NCBI RefSeq assembly: GCF_900187285.1
Contig: NZ_LT906470.1
Coordinates: 619,501 to 683,500 of the forward strand
DNA length: 64,000 nucleotides
From: Veillonella rodentium
Lineage (GTDB): Bacteria > Bacillota > Negativicutes > Veillonellales > Veillonellaceae
Reading direction: 5' to 3'
The position numbers and the translations under genes are program-made. A model generated the notes under the pieces. That model was not told the origin of the DNA, did no database searches, and saw nothing but the letters and a program-made list of their open reading frames with translations. Shown one piece after another: positions 56,158-64,000 of this stretch (the first letter of the stretch is position 1; each line of letters begins with the position of its first letter).

Positions 56158-56565
56158 ATGGAAGAAATAACATTACGTGTCCCTGTAGCAGTAAAAGCAA
56201 AAGTAACAGAAGACTTGAAAGCGAAGATTACAGCAGATCTTGAAACTCGCCTGGATATGGTGAATAAAGATTTGGAACAAATCGAGTTTCAGGCGCAACG
56301 TATTTTAGCTGATGCGGCTAAAGTTGATGCCACAAGTCTTACTGCGATTCGTCAACAAATCGACGAAGAGAAAAACAAACGCTTGGCTTTCAAAGAAGAA
56401 GTAACAGCTAAATTGAAAGAGGCTCAAGAATTAAGCTTGGGAACTGAAATTACTCAAGGCACATTGGAGCAAACGGTTACCGTTAAACTCGGGGATGATT
56501 TGGATGCCTTGATGGGCGCTGAAATCCTATTAGAAGACGGTAAAATCGTTGCGTTTCGTCAATAA
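56158..56565 (+). CDS. ylqD: YlqD family protein
   Basis: 135 residues. Central coiled coil (about 25-100), Glu/Lys/Ala-rich, then a small C-terminal beta part. Function unknown; the gene is regularly found between khpA and rimM in Firmicutes, which supports the call. The stop overlaps the rimM ATG by one base. Confidence 0.8.
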   Translation: MEEITLRVPVAVKAKVTEDLKAKITADLETRLDMVNKDLEQIEFQAQRILADAAKVDATSLTAIRQQIDEEKNKRLAFKEEVTAKLKEAQELSLGTEITQGTLEQTVTVKLGDDLDALMGAEILLEDGKIVAFRQ

Positions 56566-57062
56566 TGAAGCATAACGATTTCATCACAATAGGTGTTATC
56601 ATCGCCCCGCACGGCGTGCGGGGTGATCTTCGTATTATGCCTCGAACCGACTTTCCTGAGCGGTTTATGAATATGGATGCCTGTTACATCGATGGTAAAG
56701 AATACCACGTTGCATCCGCCCGCTTTCACAAGCAATATGTATTAGCATCCTTTAAGGAAATTCCGGACCGTAATGCGGCTGAATTATTCAGTAAGAAAGA
56801 AATTCAAGTTCGCCGTGAGGATCTGGTGGAATTGCCTGAGGGTCGTTATTACATTTTTGATATTATCGGTCTTGAGGTACAAGATACAAAGGGAAATGTG
56901 CTCGGCACGGTGACTGATGTGTTGCAGCCCGGTGCTAATGATGTATATGTGGTTTCCAAAGAAGGGGAACCGGATCAATTGTTTGCGGCTATAGAGGATG
57001 TTATTAAGGACATCGATATGGACCGACAGTTGATGATCGTAGATCCGCCTGAATGGATATAA
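56565..57062 (+). CDS. rimM: Ribosome maturation factor RimM
   Basis: 165 residues. N-terminal RimM domain begins with IGVIIAPHGVRGDLRI and the C-terminal PRC barrel holds IFDIIGLEV and VLQPGANDVYVV. Helps assemble the 30S head, next to S19. 268 noncoding bases separate it from trmD, unusual in this operon; they hold an AT-rich TATAAT region near 57188 that might be a trmD promoter. Confidence 0.96.
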   Translation: MKHNDFITIGVIIAPHGVRGDLRIMPRTDFPERFMNMDACYIDGKEYHVASARFHKQYVLASFKEIPDRNAAELFSKKEIQVRREDLVELPEGRYYIFDIIGLEVQDTKGNVLGTVTDVLQPGANDVYVVSKEGEPDQLFAAIEDVIKDIDMDRQLMIVDPPEWI

Positions 57063-57330
57063 TCCTTTGGGCGGCTTTGCTTTATCCATATATAGGTGTT
57101 TTATGGTGAAAGCAGACTGTATGAGGCTGCACAATCATCGGCTATATGGTCAATACATCATGAAATAGCTATATGTAGATAGAGTATAATATTATGATAG
57201 AGTATGTAGATGGACGCCTTAAAGGGTGTGTATGAAGTATATGTATAATCGAAGGTATAAGCTGATTCAAGGAAATCTTATATGAATTTGACGTACATTA
57301 AATCTTGTGTGTATTGATAAAGGGGGCACC

Positions 57331-58161
57331 ATGAGAATCGATATCGTATCATTATTTCCCGAATTTTTTGATGCCTTTTTTAGTCATTCCATCATCAAGC
57401 GGGCTATCGAGGCGGAACGGTTATCCATGGGCGTGACGAATCCTCGAGAATTCAGTCATAATAAACATGGCCAGGTGGATGATACGCCATACGGTGGCGG
57501 GGCGGGTATGCTCATGATGGCGCCTCCTATTTTTGAGGCTGTTGAATCTGTTATCGGTACCTATGAAAGTAAATTTAATGCCCTTAATCTCATTGATCGT
57601 GCTGAAGTTTGTGATGAAATGAGTTTGATCGGAACTCCGAATAAAGATATACGTCGTCGCATCGTATTCATGGGGCCTACCGGCATTCCGTTTACACAGG
57701 AGAAGGCACGCGAATTGGCAACATATGATCAACTTGTACTCGTATGCGGACATTATGAAGGTGTCGATTATCGCGTGGAAGAGCATTTAGTGGATGAAAC
57801 GATTTCTATAGGTGATTATGTACTGACGGGTGGCGAACTGCCGGCGATGGTAGTAGCGGATGCGGTGGCGCGTATGATTCCGGGCGTTCTCGGCGCGGCC
57901 GGAGGCGCTCAGGAGGATTCCTTTTATGAGCCTTTGTTAGAAGCACCGCAGTATACGAAGCCACCGGAGTTTAGAGGTTGGACGGTTCCGGATGTGTTGC
58001 GAAGCGGTCATCATAAAAATATCGCCGCATGGCGTCAAAAGGAATCGTTAAAGCGAACCCGTCTGTTGCGTCCCGATTTGTTAGAACGGCCGTTAACAAA
58101 AGAAGAGCGTAAGATTTTAAAAGAAATTATGGCGGAAGAATCGGAACAGCTGTCTGATTAA
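57331..58161 (+). CDS. trmD: tRNA (guanine37-N1)-methyltransferase TrmD
   Basis: 276 residues. SPOUT-knot residues appear in [13 protein letters not shown] and [17 protein letters not shown]. Methylates G37 to prevent frameshifting. AAAGGGGG precedes ATG 57331; the frame is open to 57307 without a ribosome site. The usual next gene, rplS, is missing; a four-gene membrane/ATP-grasp operon starts 62 bases later. Confidence 0.97.
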   Translation: MRIDIVSLFPEFFDAFFSHSIIKRAIEAERLSMGVTNPREFSHNKHGQVDDTPYGGGAGMLMMAPPIFEAVESVIGTYESKFNALNLIDRAEVCDEMSLIGTPNKDIRRRIVFMGPTGIPFTQEKARELATYDQLVLVCGHYEGVDYRVEEHLVDETISIGDYVLTGGELPAMVVADAVARMIPGVLGAAGGAQEDSFYEPLLEAPQYTKPPEFRGWTVPDVLRSGHHKNIAAWRQKESLKRTRLLRPDLLERPLTKEERKILKEIMAEESEQLSD

Positions 58162-58223
58162 GCGATCAGCTGTAGTGAACAATTTTAAATGAATTTGTTA
58201 GGGCTACTCTGGCGAGGTTGTTT

Positions 58224-59309
58224 ATGGAGTTTAATTGTTATGATGTCCTGGAGGTTCAGGGCAGTCGTTATATAATTACTGAAAAAATTAAATATGTTGA
58301 GATTATTCCGAAAGCGGATCAGGAGCAGTCTTACAAAGCCAAGCCGTCTATGCAAAAGTCACCCGGTGATTATTGGCATGAATATGGACTCGAGGCTGTA
58401 GAGGGGACGGATAAAATATGGGTAACCATTGAATATAATGATAATGAATGGTGCACCGTTTCTAGAACGAGCTATCATAAACGACCGGGAAAGGGTTTTA
58501 CGTTACATCAAATCGGCTTAGAAAAGGTTGTCGAGGTTGATGGCGAAAGTGGTGCCTCTGTGGGTGATCGGGCCGGGTATAAGGAATATCAATTGCCTTG
58601 TGAAGGCGGCGCCGGCGTATTTTTTGAAGAAAATTGGTTCAAAGGGGAAAAAATGTTTGCCGAAGGGGCTCGTGTGCCTCTGATGAATATTCGTCTCTGT
58701 AATGATGCGGCAGCTGTTGCTATAAGAGAAAAGAAGCGTAATAAGCGTTTAAAGAAACGGATAGGTGCATTGGCTGCTGGACTAGGGTATGGTGTACTAT
58801 TTACGCTCTTCCTTGTCGGTTCCGACCATGACCTTTCATGGCATGGTATACGTAGTACATTTGGATTCCCATATACCGTAAAGGAACATATGAGTGATAC
58901 CTCCGCGTATTATACGAAGACGGATTCGGACAGTGGAGACGTGTATACTTCGAATTTAGACCCTGTCAGTACCGCATTAGATTTGATTGACTCCGTGCAG
59001 GGGGATATCAGAAATGAGGGTGATGACTTACAAGAAGGGCATGAAGTCATTGTATTTTATTCAGAAGACTCCGCGTATATTATCACCAATACGGATGGAC
59101 AGACGCGCGTTAAGGTGTGTGATCAGTCGAAATTGACACAGGAGGATCAAAGTATCATCAATCGCACTGTATCAAAGGGGCATACACTTGACTCCTATGC
59201 GCTCATAATCCGACAACGGGACAGTCGAGGCCGTGACAGCTTATATAATACAGGCACAGCCAACACATCGAGTAATACATTGAACTCGAATGTGAAGTTA
59301 CGATATTAG
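58224..59309 (+). CDS. DUF4178-like membrane protein of the DUF350/ATP-grasp operon
   Basis: 361 residues. The N-terminal part (about 1-155) has the Trp-rich pattern of DUF4178 proteins (YWHEYGLEAVEG, then KIWVTIEYNDNEWCTVS), a Lys/Arg stretch (about 168-183) precedes one membrane segment (about 184-203), and a polar domain of about 155 residues follows. ATG 58224 has GGCGAGG six bases upstream; TTG 58218 is less likely. The genome position matches yjfK in the E. coli yjf set. Function unknown. Confidence 0.75.
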   Translation: MEFNCYDVLEVQGSRYIITEKIKYVEIIPKADQEQSYKAKPSMQKSPGDYWHEYGLEAVEGTDKIWVTIEYNDNEWCTVSRTSYHKRPGKGFTLHQIGLEKVVEVDGESGASVGDRAGYKEYQLPCEGGAGVFFEENWFKGEKMFAEGARVPLMNIRLCNDAAAVAIREKKRNKRLKKRIGALAAGLGYGVLFTLFLVGSDHDLSWHGIRSTFGFPYTVKEHMSDTSAYYTKTDSDSGDVYTSNLDPVSTALDLIDSVQGDIRNEGDDLQEGHEVIVFYSEDSAYIITNTDGQTRVKVCDQSKLTQEDQSIINRTVSKGHTLDSYALIIRQRDSRGRDSLYNTGTANTSSNTLNSNVKLRY

Positions 59310-59319
59310 GAGGTTTACC

Positions 59320-59751
59320 ATGATTTATATATCTGATGTATTATTGACGATTTTTTACGCTTGTTTTGGTATTTTATTGATGTTGACCGCCAATACAGTT
59401 ATCGATTTCTTTGTACCTGGTAAATTCAGTGAAGAAATCAAGCGCGGCAACTGTGCTGTAGCATGGCTTTCAGCGGGTTCATTTATCGGTATCGGTGAAA
59501 TATTGCGCTCCGTTATCATGTCGCCTGCGGTGACCACTGCGGATACCTCTTTGCTGCATGGTGTGGTAGCAAGTATCGTGTATGCCGTGCTCGGTATCGT
59601 GCTATTTGTAACCGGTTATGTGTTTATTAACTTGTGGCATCGTAAATATAATTTATCTGAAGAGATTATGCGTGGTAACACGGCTGCCGGTATCCTCGTA
59701 TTCGGCATTTTTGTAGGTCTTGCCCTCGTTGTCAGCGGTGCTGTGCACTAA
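59320..59751 (+). CDS. DUF350 (YjfL-like) membrane protein
   Basis: 143 residues, four membrane segments in an internal duplication: EEIKRGNCAVAWLSAGSFIG in the first half and EEIMRGNTAAGILVFGIFVG in the second, the DUF350 hallmark. Likely a small channel-like or scaffold protein in the inner membrane; function not established. Ten bases after the DUF4178 gene, AGGAGG before the ATG. Confidence 0.88.
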   Translation: MIYISDVLLTIFYACFGILLMLTANTVIDFFVPGKFSEEIKRGNCAVAWLSAGSFIGIGEILRSVIMSPAVTTADTSLLHGVVASIVYAVLGIVLFVTGYVFINLWHRKYNLSEEIMRGNTAAGILVFGIFVGLALVVSGAVH

Positions 59752-59762
59752 GGGAGTGTCCT

Positions 59763-60326
59763 ATGTATAAGCCTAGTAAGAAAACGATATACATAACGAG
59801 TGCCTTTGCCGCTGTTGCGGGTATCGTCGGTGTGTATTCATACTGGAATGATATCTCTTATACTGTTTGTGATAAAGTCTACCCGGAAGCGAATGAAGGA
59901 GAGGTTCGATTAAAGGATAATCAGGGAAATCGCTATTCTTTATTGAATCATGGAGATGGTAAAGAAACAGCTTTATATGATGACGATCGTTCCGTCACCT
60001 TTCACCGTGATAATAGCGGGAATCTAGTATGGGATGCGGGCCTGGCAGGGCTTTTACCTGGTATTGCGGCAGGGTATTATGCATTTCACGGTTTTAATGC
60101 CCCGCAAGCTCGAATGGATGCAAAAACTATGACCTATCGCGTGGCGGCACCGTTAAAACCTTATGAGGAACCCTATGTATATACGGCATCCGGATCGAAT
60201 GTGCACAGTTCCGTTGGGCGAAGGATCTATAAAGACTATGAAAATCGCAGAAGCAAGAAAGCGGCCTCGATAGGTCAGAAATCCGGTTTTGGCAGTGCCG
60301 ATGTTCGTTCCTCCGGCAGTTCATAA
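59763..60326 (+). CDS. Small two-segment membrane protein with Gly/Ser tail
   Basis: 187 residues. An N-terminal membrane segment (about 8-25), a polar domain (26-90), a second hydrophobic stretch (about 93-113: LAGLLPGIAAGYYAF) and a basic, Ser/Gly-rich tail with KSGFGSADVRSSGSS at the very end. Not confidently placed in a family. By position it stands where YjfM/YgiB (DUF1190) is found, and the GFGS tail recalls that family. The tail might be the target of the neighbouring ligase; inference only. Confidence 0.65.
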   Translation: MYKPSKKTIYITSAFAAVAGIVGVYSYWNDISYTVCDKVYPEANEGEVRLKDNQGNRYSLLNHGDGKETALYDDDRSVTFHRDNSGNLVWDAGLAGLLPGIAAGYYAFHGFNAPQARMDAKTMTYRVAAPLKPYEEPYVYTASGSNVHSSVGRRIYKDYENRRSKKAASIGQKSGFGSADVRSSGSS

Positions 60327-60340
60327 TGGAGGGCGATAGT

Positions 60341-61621
60341 ATGAAGTCGTATATTGACGAGCTTGATACCGCTATATTGCCATTTGTAGATTATGAAGGC
60401 TATGATGACCGTTATCCGGCTCTTTCGGCACAATTCTTTTCATCTGAGTTCTATGATGAAATACGTCATGCATCGCGCATGTTATTCCAGATATTCTGTA
60501 AGGCCGCCAAGGTGTTCCAGCAGGCTCCTGATGAGTTTGCCCTCAATATGGATATGCCGGAAAATCTGATTCCCTATCTTCATCGATGGAATCCATTGGG
60601 CTTGCCTACGTGGTTATCTCGATTTGATTTCGTACTTGATACACGGGGGCGATTACGCATGGTGGAAATCAATGCGGATACGCCTTGCTTTTTGATTGAA
60701 AGTTATTATGCAAACGGGGTGGCGGCTCGCTTTTCTGATAAATCGGATCCTAATATAGATGCCCGTTATGAATTAGAATGTTTCTTGCGCCATGTGTACC
60801 AGGCGACGTCTCGTGAAAATCATAATACGACAAATCTCGTTAAAGAAAATCCTTTTGTATTTGCCTGTTTTCATGATTATATAGAAGATTTCGGGACTAC
60901 CAGGTTCCTTATGAATGCTATGAAAACCGCCTGCTCTGAGGCGGATGTACGATTTTTATCATTTTATGATATGGTCATTGATGATGCCGGTATTCTGTTA
61001 CCTGATGGCCGTCATGCAACGAATCTTTACCGATTGCATCCGATGGAACTTTTGATTGATGAAACTACACCGGACGGAGAACCGTTAGGTGAAATGTTTC
61101 TGGATCTGTACAATGAAGGAAAGTTTAACCTGTTCAATCCACCGGAGGCGATTATATTGCAGAATAAGTCGTTTATGTCCCTGGTGTATGCTTTATATTT
61201 AACGAACCAATTTTTTACAGGGCCCGAGCGAGAAATTATAGAACGTTATCTGACTCCGTCCTATTTTGAAAGTGATTTCTCAGCCCTTGATGATGGACTT
61301 TATATTCAAAAGGAAATTTGGGGGCGTGAAGGGCGACATGTACAAGTCGTCCGGAAGCGCGGGGCTGAAGCTGAGCTTCATATGGAAAAGTTCGTAGATA
61401 ATTATGATGATATAGTCTGTCGTGACAGTAAAAAGGTTATGTATCAGGATTTTGTAAATCAGAAACATTTTACTCACACCGTGGACAGTGGTGTTAAAGA
61501 GGGCTTTTTAACGCTGTCTTGCTTTATGCTGGGGGATAGAGCATCGGCTGTAGGTTGCCGTTTTTCACCCGAGGAAATTGCGGGTACAGAGGCATATTTT
61601 GTACCGCTCTTAGTAGAATAA
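60341..61621 (+). CDS. Glutathionylspermidine-synthase-like ATP-grasp amide ligase
   Basis: 426 residues. Only the synthetase domain of the glutathionylspermidine synthase family, no amidase domain, as in YjfC/YgiC. Visible marks are FDFVLDTRGRLRMVEINADTP (Glu/Asn/Asp of the substrate and Mg site), YIQKEIWGREG and the C-terminal GDRASAVGCRFS. The family joins a carboxylate to an amine using ATP. ATG 60341 is favoured by GGAGGG seven bases upstream; ATG 60326 overlaps the previous stop. Last gene of the operon; true substrates are unknown. Confidence 0.85.
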   Translation: MKSYIDELDTAILPFVDYEGYDDRYPALSAQFFSSEFYDEIRHASRMLFQIFCKAAKVFQQAPDEFALNMDMPENLIPYLHRWNPLGLPTWLSRFDFVLDTRGRLRMVEINADTPCFLIESYYANGVAARFSDKSDPNIDARYELECFLRHVYQATSRENHNTTNLVKENPFVFACFHDYIEDFGTTRFLMNAMKTACSEADVRFLSFYDMVIDDAGILLPDGRHATNLYRLHPMELLIDETTPDGEPLGEMFLDLYNEGKFNLFNPPEAIILQNKSFMSLVYALYLTNQFFTGPEREIIERYLTPSYFESDFSALDDGLYIQKEIWGREGRHVQVVRKRGAEAELHMEKFVDNYDDIVCRDSKKVMYQDFVNQKHFTHTVDSGVKEGFLTLSCFMLGDRASAVGCRFSPEEIAGTEAYFVPLLVE

Positions 61622-61625
61622 GCTT

Positions 61626-61652
61626 TTATTATCTAAATATAATAGATAATAA
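61626..61652. terminator. AT-only palindrome after the ATP-grasp gene
   Basis: TTATTATCTA and TAGATAATAA are perfect 10-base arms around 7 bases. No GC pairs beyond one, so a weak terminator or a protein-binding site. Confidence 0.4.
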
Positions 61653-61732
61653 ATGTTATTAATGTTATTTGATACTTAGACGATTTTTTTGAACCAATAC
61701 ACCCTTTTTTTGATTTCTAGGAGTATAAGGCT

Positions 61733-62305
61733 TTGGCTAATTTATATATCGGTCTCGTTCATTATCCCATTATGAATAAGCATAAAGAGGTGATTACGAC
61801 GGCCATTACGAATTATGATATTCACGATATTGCACGGGCGGCTATTACCTATGATGTATCTAAATATTTTGTAATCCACAATATACCGGCGCAACGAGAA
61901 CTGGCCGCAACGATTATGGAACATTGGAAAACCGGCTTCGGCAGTACCTATAATCCTGATCGGAAGGATGCTTTCACAGGTGTGGAACTCGTCAATTCTA
62001 TTGCCGTTGCGGTGCGTAGCATCGAGGAAATTGAAGGTGTGAAACCGATTGTGGCCACGACCGACGCGCGTACGTATGATAATACAATTACCTATGCGCG
62101 TATGAGGGAACACCTTGAAAATGAGGCGCGCCCTGTGTTAGTATTATTTGGTACCGGTTATGGTATGACAAAAGAAACGATGGAAAGCTTTGACTATATT
62201 TTGGAACCCATATATGGCCACGGTGAATACAATCATTTATCCGTGCGTAGTGCCGTATCGATTATTCTTGATCGGTTGCGGGGTGAAGCATGGTGGAATA
62301 AATAG
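61733..62305 (+). CDS. SPOUT-type RNA methyltransferase (RNA_Me_trans family)
   Basis: 190 residues. Starts LYIGLVHYPIMNKHKEVITTAITNYDIHDIAR, the clear signature of this SAM-dependent family; the knot region includes VLVLFGTGYGMT. In many Firmicutes and Thermotogae the gene directly follows trmD, which suggests tRNA or rRNA methylation. Here it is separated from trmD by the four-gene operon. TTG start behind TAGGAG. Confidence 0.88.
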   Translation: MANLYIGLVHYPIMNKHKEVITTAITNYDIHDIARAAITYDVSKYFVIHNIPAQRELAATIMEHWKTGFGSTYNPDRKDAFTGVELVNSIAVAVRSIEEIEGVKPIVATTDARTYDNTITYARMREHLENEARPVLVLFGTGYGMTKETMESFDYILEPIYGHGEYNHLSVRSAVSIILDRLRGEAWWNK

Positions 62306-62314
62306 GAGGCATCT

Positions 62315-63052
62315 ATGTCAGGACATTCTAAATGGGCAAATATTAAACATAAAAAAGGTAAGACCGATGCGTTAAAGGCTAAAATGGCTACGAAAATTGG
62401 ACGTGAAATCACTGTTGCGGCACGCATGGGCGGTGCAGATCCGACGGGTAATATGCGCTTGAAATTAGCACTTCAGAAAGCTCGTGAAAATAACATCCCT
62501 AAGGATAATATTCAACGTGCTATCGATAAAGGCGTAGGCGCAACGGATATGAACGCTTACGAGGAAATCGTATATGAAGGCTATGGGCCTGCCGGTGTTG
62601 CCGTTACCGTTGAGGTGATGACGGATAACCGCAACCGCGCCGCTGCAGATGTGCGTCATGCGTTCTCTAAACAGGGCGGTAATCTTGGTGAAAGCGGCTG
62701 TGTAGGTTGGATGTTTAAGTCTAAAGGGGTCTTCGTTATTGACAAGGAAGGTCATGACGAAGACGAACTGACGTTGCTCGCTCTTGATGCGGGTGCAGAA
62801 GACCTTAAGGCGGAAGATGACGTATTCGAGATTTATACAACACCGGAAGATTTTGATGCGGTGGAAGCGGCTCTTGCGGATGCGGGCATCGAAACAGAAG
62901 TGGCGAAGATTACGATGATTCCGGATACGACTATTGAATTGTCCGGCGATGATGCGGTAAAAATGCAGAAGATGCTCGATGTACTCGATGATCTCGATGA
63001 TGTGCAGAACGTATATCATAATGGTATTTTGCCGGATGATGAAGAAGAATAA
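62315..63052 (+). CDS. yebC: YebC/PmpR family protein
   Basis: 245 residues, full length. Begins SGHSKWANIKHKKGKTDALKAK, the family signature, with three domains. Known as transcription regulators (PmpR) and, more recently, as factors acting on ribosomes at proline stretches. Commonly stands just before ruvC. Nine bases after the methyltransferase gene. Confidence 0.96.
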   Translation: MSGHSKWANIKHKKGKTDALKAKMATKIGREITVAARMGGADPTGNMRLKLALQKARENNIPKDNIQRAIDKGVGATDMNAYEEIVYEGYGPAGVAVTVEVMTDNRNRAAADVRHAFSKQGGNLGESGCVGWMFKSKGVFVIDKEGHDEDELTLLALDAGAEDLKAEDDVFEIYTTPEDFDAVEAALADAGIETEVAKITMIPDTTIELSGDDAVKMQKMLDVLDDLDDVQNVYHNGILPDDEEE

Positions 63053-63103
63053 TAATATACAGTCAGAACTATAGTCTTTACACATAGATAGTAGATGGCT
63101 ATA

Positions 63104-63155
63104 AACAGCCCCCTAATGGTAGATTCAAATCGGTCTTTCATTAGGGGGTTGTTTA
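63104..63155 (+). terminator. Terminator after yebC
   Basis: AAACAGCCCCCTAATG and CATTAGGGGGTTGTTT are 16-base arms with a 20-base loop and a TTTA end. Strong. It separates yebC from ruvC. Confidence 0.88.
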
Positions 63156-63310
63156 CTAACCAAGGTTAATTGTTTATTATTTTATGTGCTTAGTTGTACA
63201 AGTATTAACCATCTTCCATTTTATGGTGTGGGTCATACGTTAAATTTAATGGAGAAAATTTGATTTTTCTGAGGTAATTCATGAATTTCGATGTTCTTAT
63301 ATGCTATAAT
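63156..63310 (+). promoter_or_regulatory. Noncoding stretch with ruvC promoter
   Basis: AT-rich and without a gene. It ends in TGCTATAAT (63302-63310), an extended -10 element identical to the one before bamA; no -35 is evident. ruvC starts 60 bases later. Confidence 0.5.
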
Positions 63311-63373
63311 AAAATAGATTATGTGATGGAGGTAAGCGGAGGCTTATCTCATTTTTAAACTAAGGGGGTTAGG

Positions 63374-63868
63374 GTGCGCATTATTGGTATCGATCCGGGC
63401 ACGGCTATATGCGGATATGGCATTATAGACGTGAAAGGTAGTAAACTGCTCCCGGTGGCTTACGGGGCGATTACAACTCCCAAGGAATTGACCGATTCAC
63501 AACGCTTAGAGATATTGTTTAATGACTTAAGTGATATTTTAGAGGAATATAAACCTGATAAATTCGGTGTAGAGGAATTATTCTTTAACCGAAATGTGAC
63601 GACCGCGATCAAGGTCGGCCAGGCGCGCGGTGTTATTCTGCTCGCTGCTGAGCAGCAGCGCATACCGCTGTACGAGTATACGCCGCTACAGATTAAGCAG
63701 GCCGTTACAGGTTACGGTAAAGCGGACAAGAATCAGGTGATTTACATGACCATGAATATTTTGGGGATTCGTGAGAGGATCAAGCCTGATGATACGGCCG
63801 ATGCCTTGGCGGTGGCAATTTGTACGGCTCATAGTTCTCATGGTGATAGATTAATGAGGTTTGTATAA
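63374..63868 (+). CDS. ruvC: Holliday junction endonuclease RuvC
   Basis: 164 residues. Catalytic Asp7 in RIIGIDPGTAICGYG, Glu in VEELFFNRN and late Asp residues in PDDTADALAVAICTAH. Cuts Holliday junctions with RuvAB. GTG start behind AAGGGGG. The stop touches the ruvA ATG. Confidence 0.97.
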   Translation: MRIIGIDPGTAICGYGIIDVKGSKLLPVAYGAITTPKELTDSQRLEILFNDLSDILEEYKPDKFGVEELFFNRNVTTAIKVGQARGVILLAAEQQRIPLYEYTPLQIKQAVTGYGKADKNQVIYMTMNILGIRERIKPDDTADALAVAICTAHSSHGDRLMRFV

Positions 63869-64000
63869 ATGATTGGATATGTAAGAGGCATCGTAACGCA
63901 TCTTTTTAAAGAGTCCTGTTACGTTGATGTACACGGCGTGGGCTATCGGGTATATGTGCCGACTACTACACGACAACAATTGATAGAGGGGCAAGAGGTG
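63869..64000 (+). CDS. ruvA: Holliday junction branch-migration protein RuvA, 3' partial
   Basis: 44 residues visible before the window ends. MIGYVRGIVTHL, then VDVHGVGYRVYVP, is the N-terminal OB fold of RuvA. Begins at the base after the ruvC stop, giving the ruvC-ruvA order. Confidence 0.95.
   Translation, partial: MIGYVRGIVTHLFKESCYVDVHGVGYRVYVPTTTRQQLIEGQEV

Noticed and set aside
1-64000. CRISPR arrays, prophage, insertion sequences, tRNA or rRNA genes
   Set aside because: No regularly spaced repeats, transposase or phage proteins, and no cloverleaf or rRNA sequence recognised on reading.

Overview
The window reads as chromosome of a diderm Firmicute of the class Negativicutes, most likely Veillonella or a close relative. 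The reasons are a Firmicute-type gene backbone (rapZ-glmR-whiA, a PyrR-controlled pyr operon with pyrK/pyrD type 1B, ylxM-ffh, rpsP-khpA-ylqD-rimM-trmD) combined with a complete outer-membrane and lipopolysaccharide programme, and two tandem OmpM proteins (SLH domain plus porin barrel), which are the hallmark outer-membrane tether of Veillonella. I saw no tRNA, rRNA, CRISPR array, insertion sequence or prophage.

Layout. 1-27733: a nearly unbroken plus-strand envelope cluster. It runs tamB (5' cut by the window edge), bamA, three Skp/OmpH-like chaperones with different membrane anchors, lpxD, an LpxL-type acyltransferase, lpxC, fabZ, lpxA, lpxI, lpxB, msbA, waaA, lpxK, kdsB, kdsA, kdsD, kdsC, a second acyltransferase, lptC, lptA, lptB, one LptF/G permease, a DUF3084 coiled-coil protein, a YqgF/RuvC-fold nuclease, a YitT protein and lepB. 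These genes make lipid A-Kdo, flip it, carry it across the periplasm and assemble outer-membrane proteins. 27734-31460: a long inverted repeat, then ompM1 and ompM2, each with its own strong promoter, a related long leader and a terminator. 31633-31790: a probable small RNA. 31847-38989: HAD phosphatase, rapZ, glmR/yvcK, whiA and a 1021-residue exported protein that is half a charged single helix. 39009-47434: the pyrBC-carAB-pyrKD operon behind a promoter and a PyrR-type attenuator.

47456-53771 is a mixed region: a LysR regulator (minus), a small basic protein, a YigZ protein (minus), a copper ATPase with two inverted repeats in its leader, an ECF transporter S component, an AT-rich orphan and a VOC protein. 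53824-58161 is the translation/secretion block ylxM-ffh-rpsP-khpA-ylqD-rimM-trmD. 58224-61621 is a four-gene operon (DUF4178 membrane protein, DUF350 protein, small two-segment membrane protein with a Gly/Ser tail, glutathionylspermidine-synthase-like ATP-grasp enzyme) placed between trmD and the SPOUT methyltransferase gene. It resembles the E. coli yjfK-yjfL-yjfM-yjfC set and is the least understood system here. The window closes with yebC and ruvC-ruvA (ruvA cut by the edge).

The strongest unexplained signals are this ATP-grasp/DUF350 operon, the paired ompM leaders (shared promoter, shared short reading frame beginning MDTPK, and an attenuator-like hairpin before ompM2), the giant helical protein at 35924, and the candidate small RNA at 31668. 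All functions are read from sequence and remembered family motifs; no database search was run.
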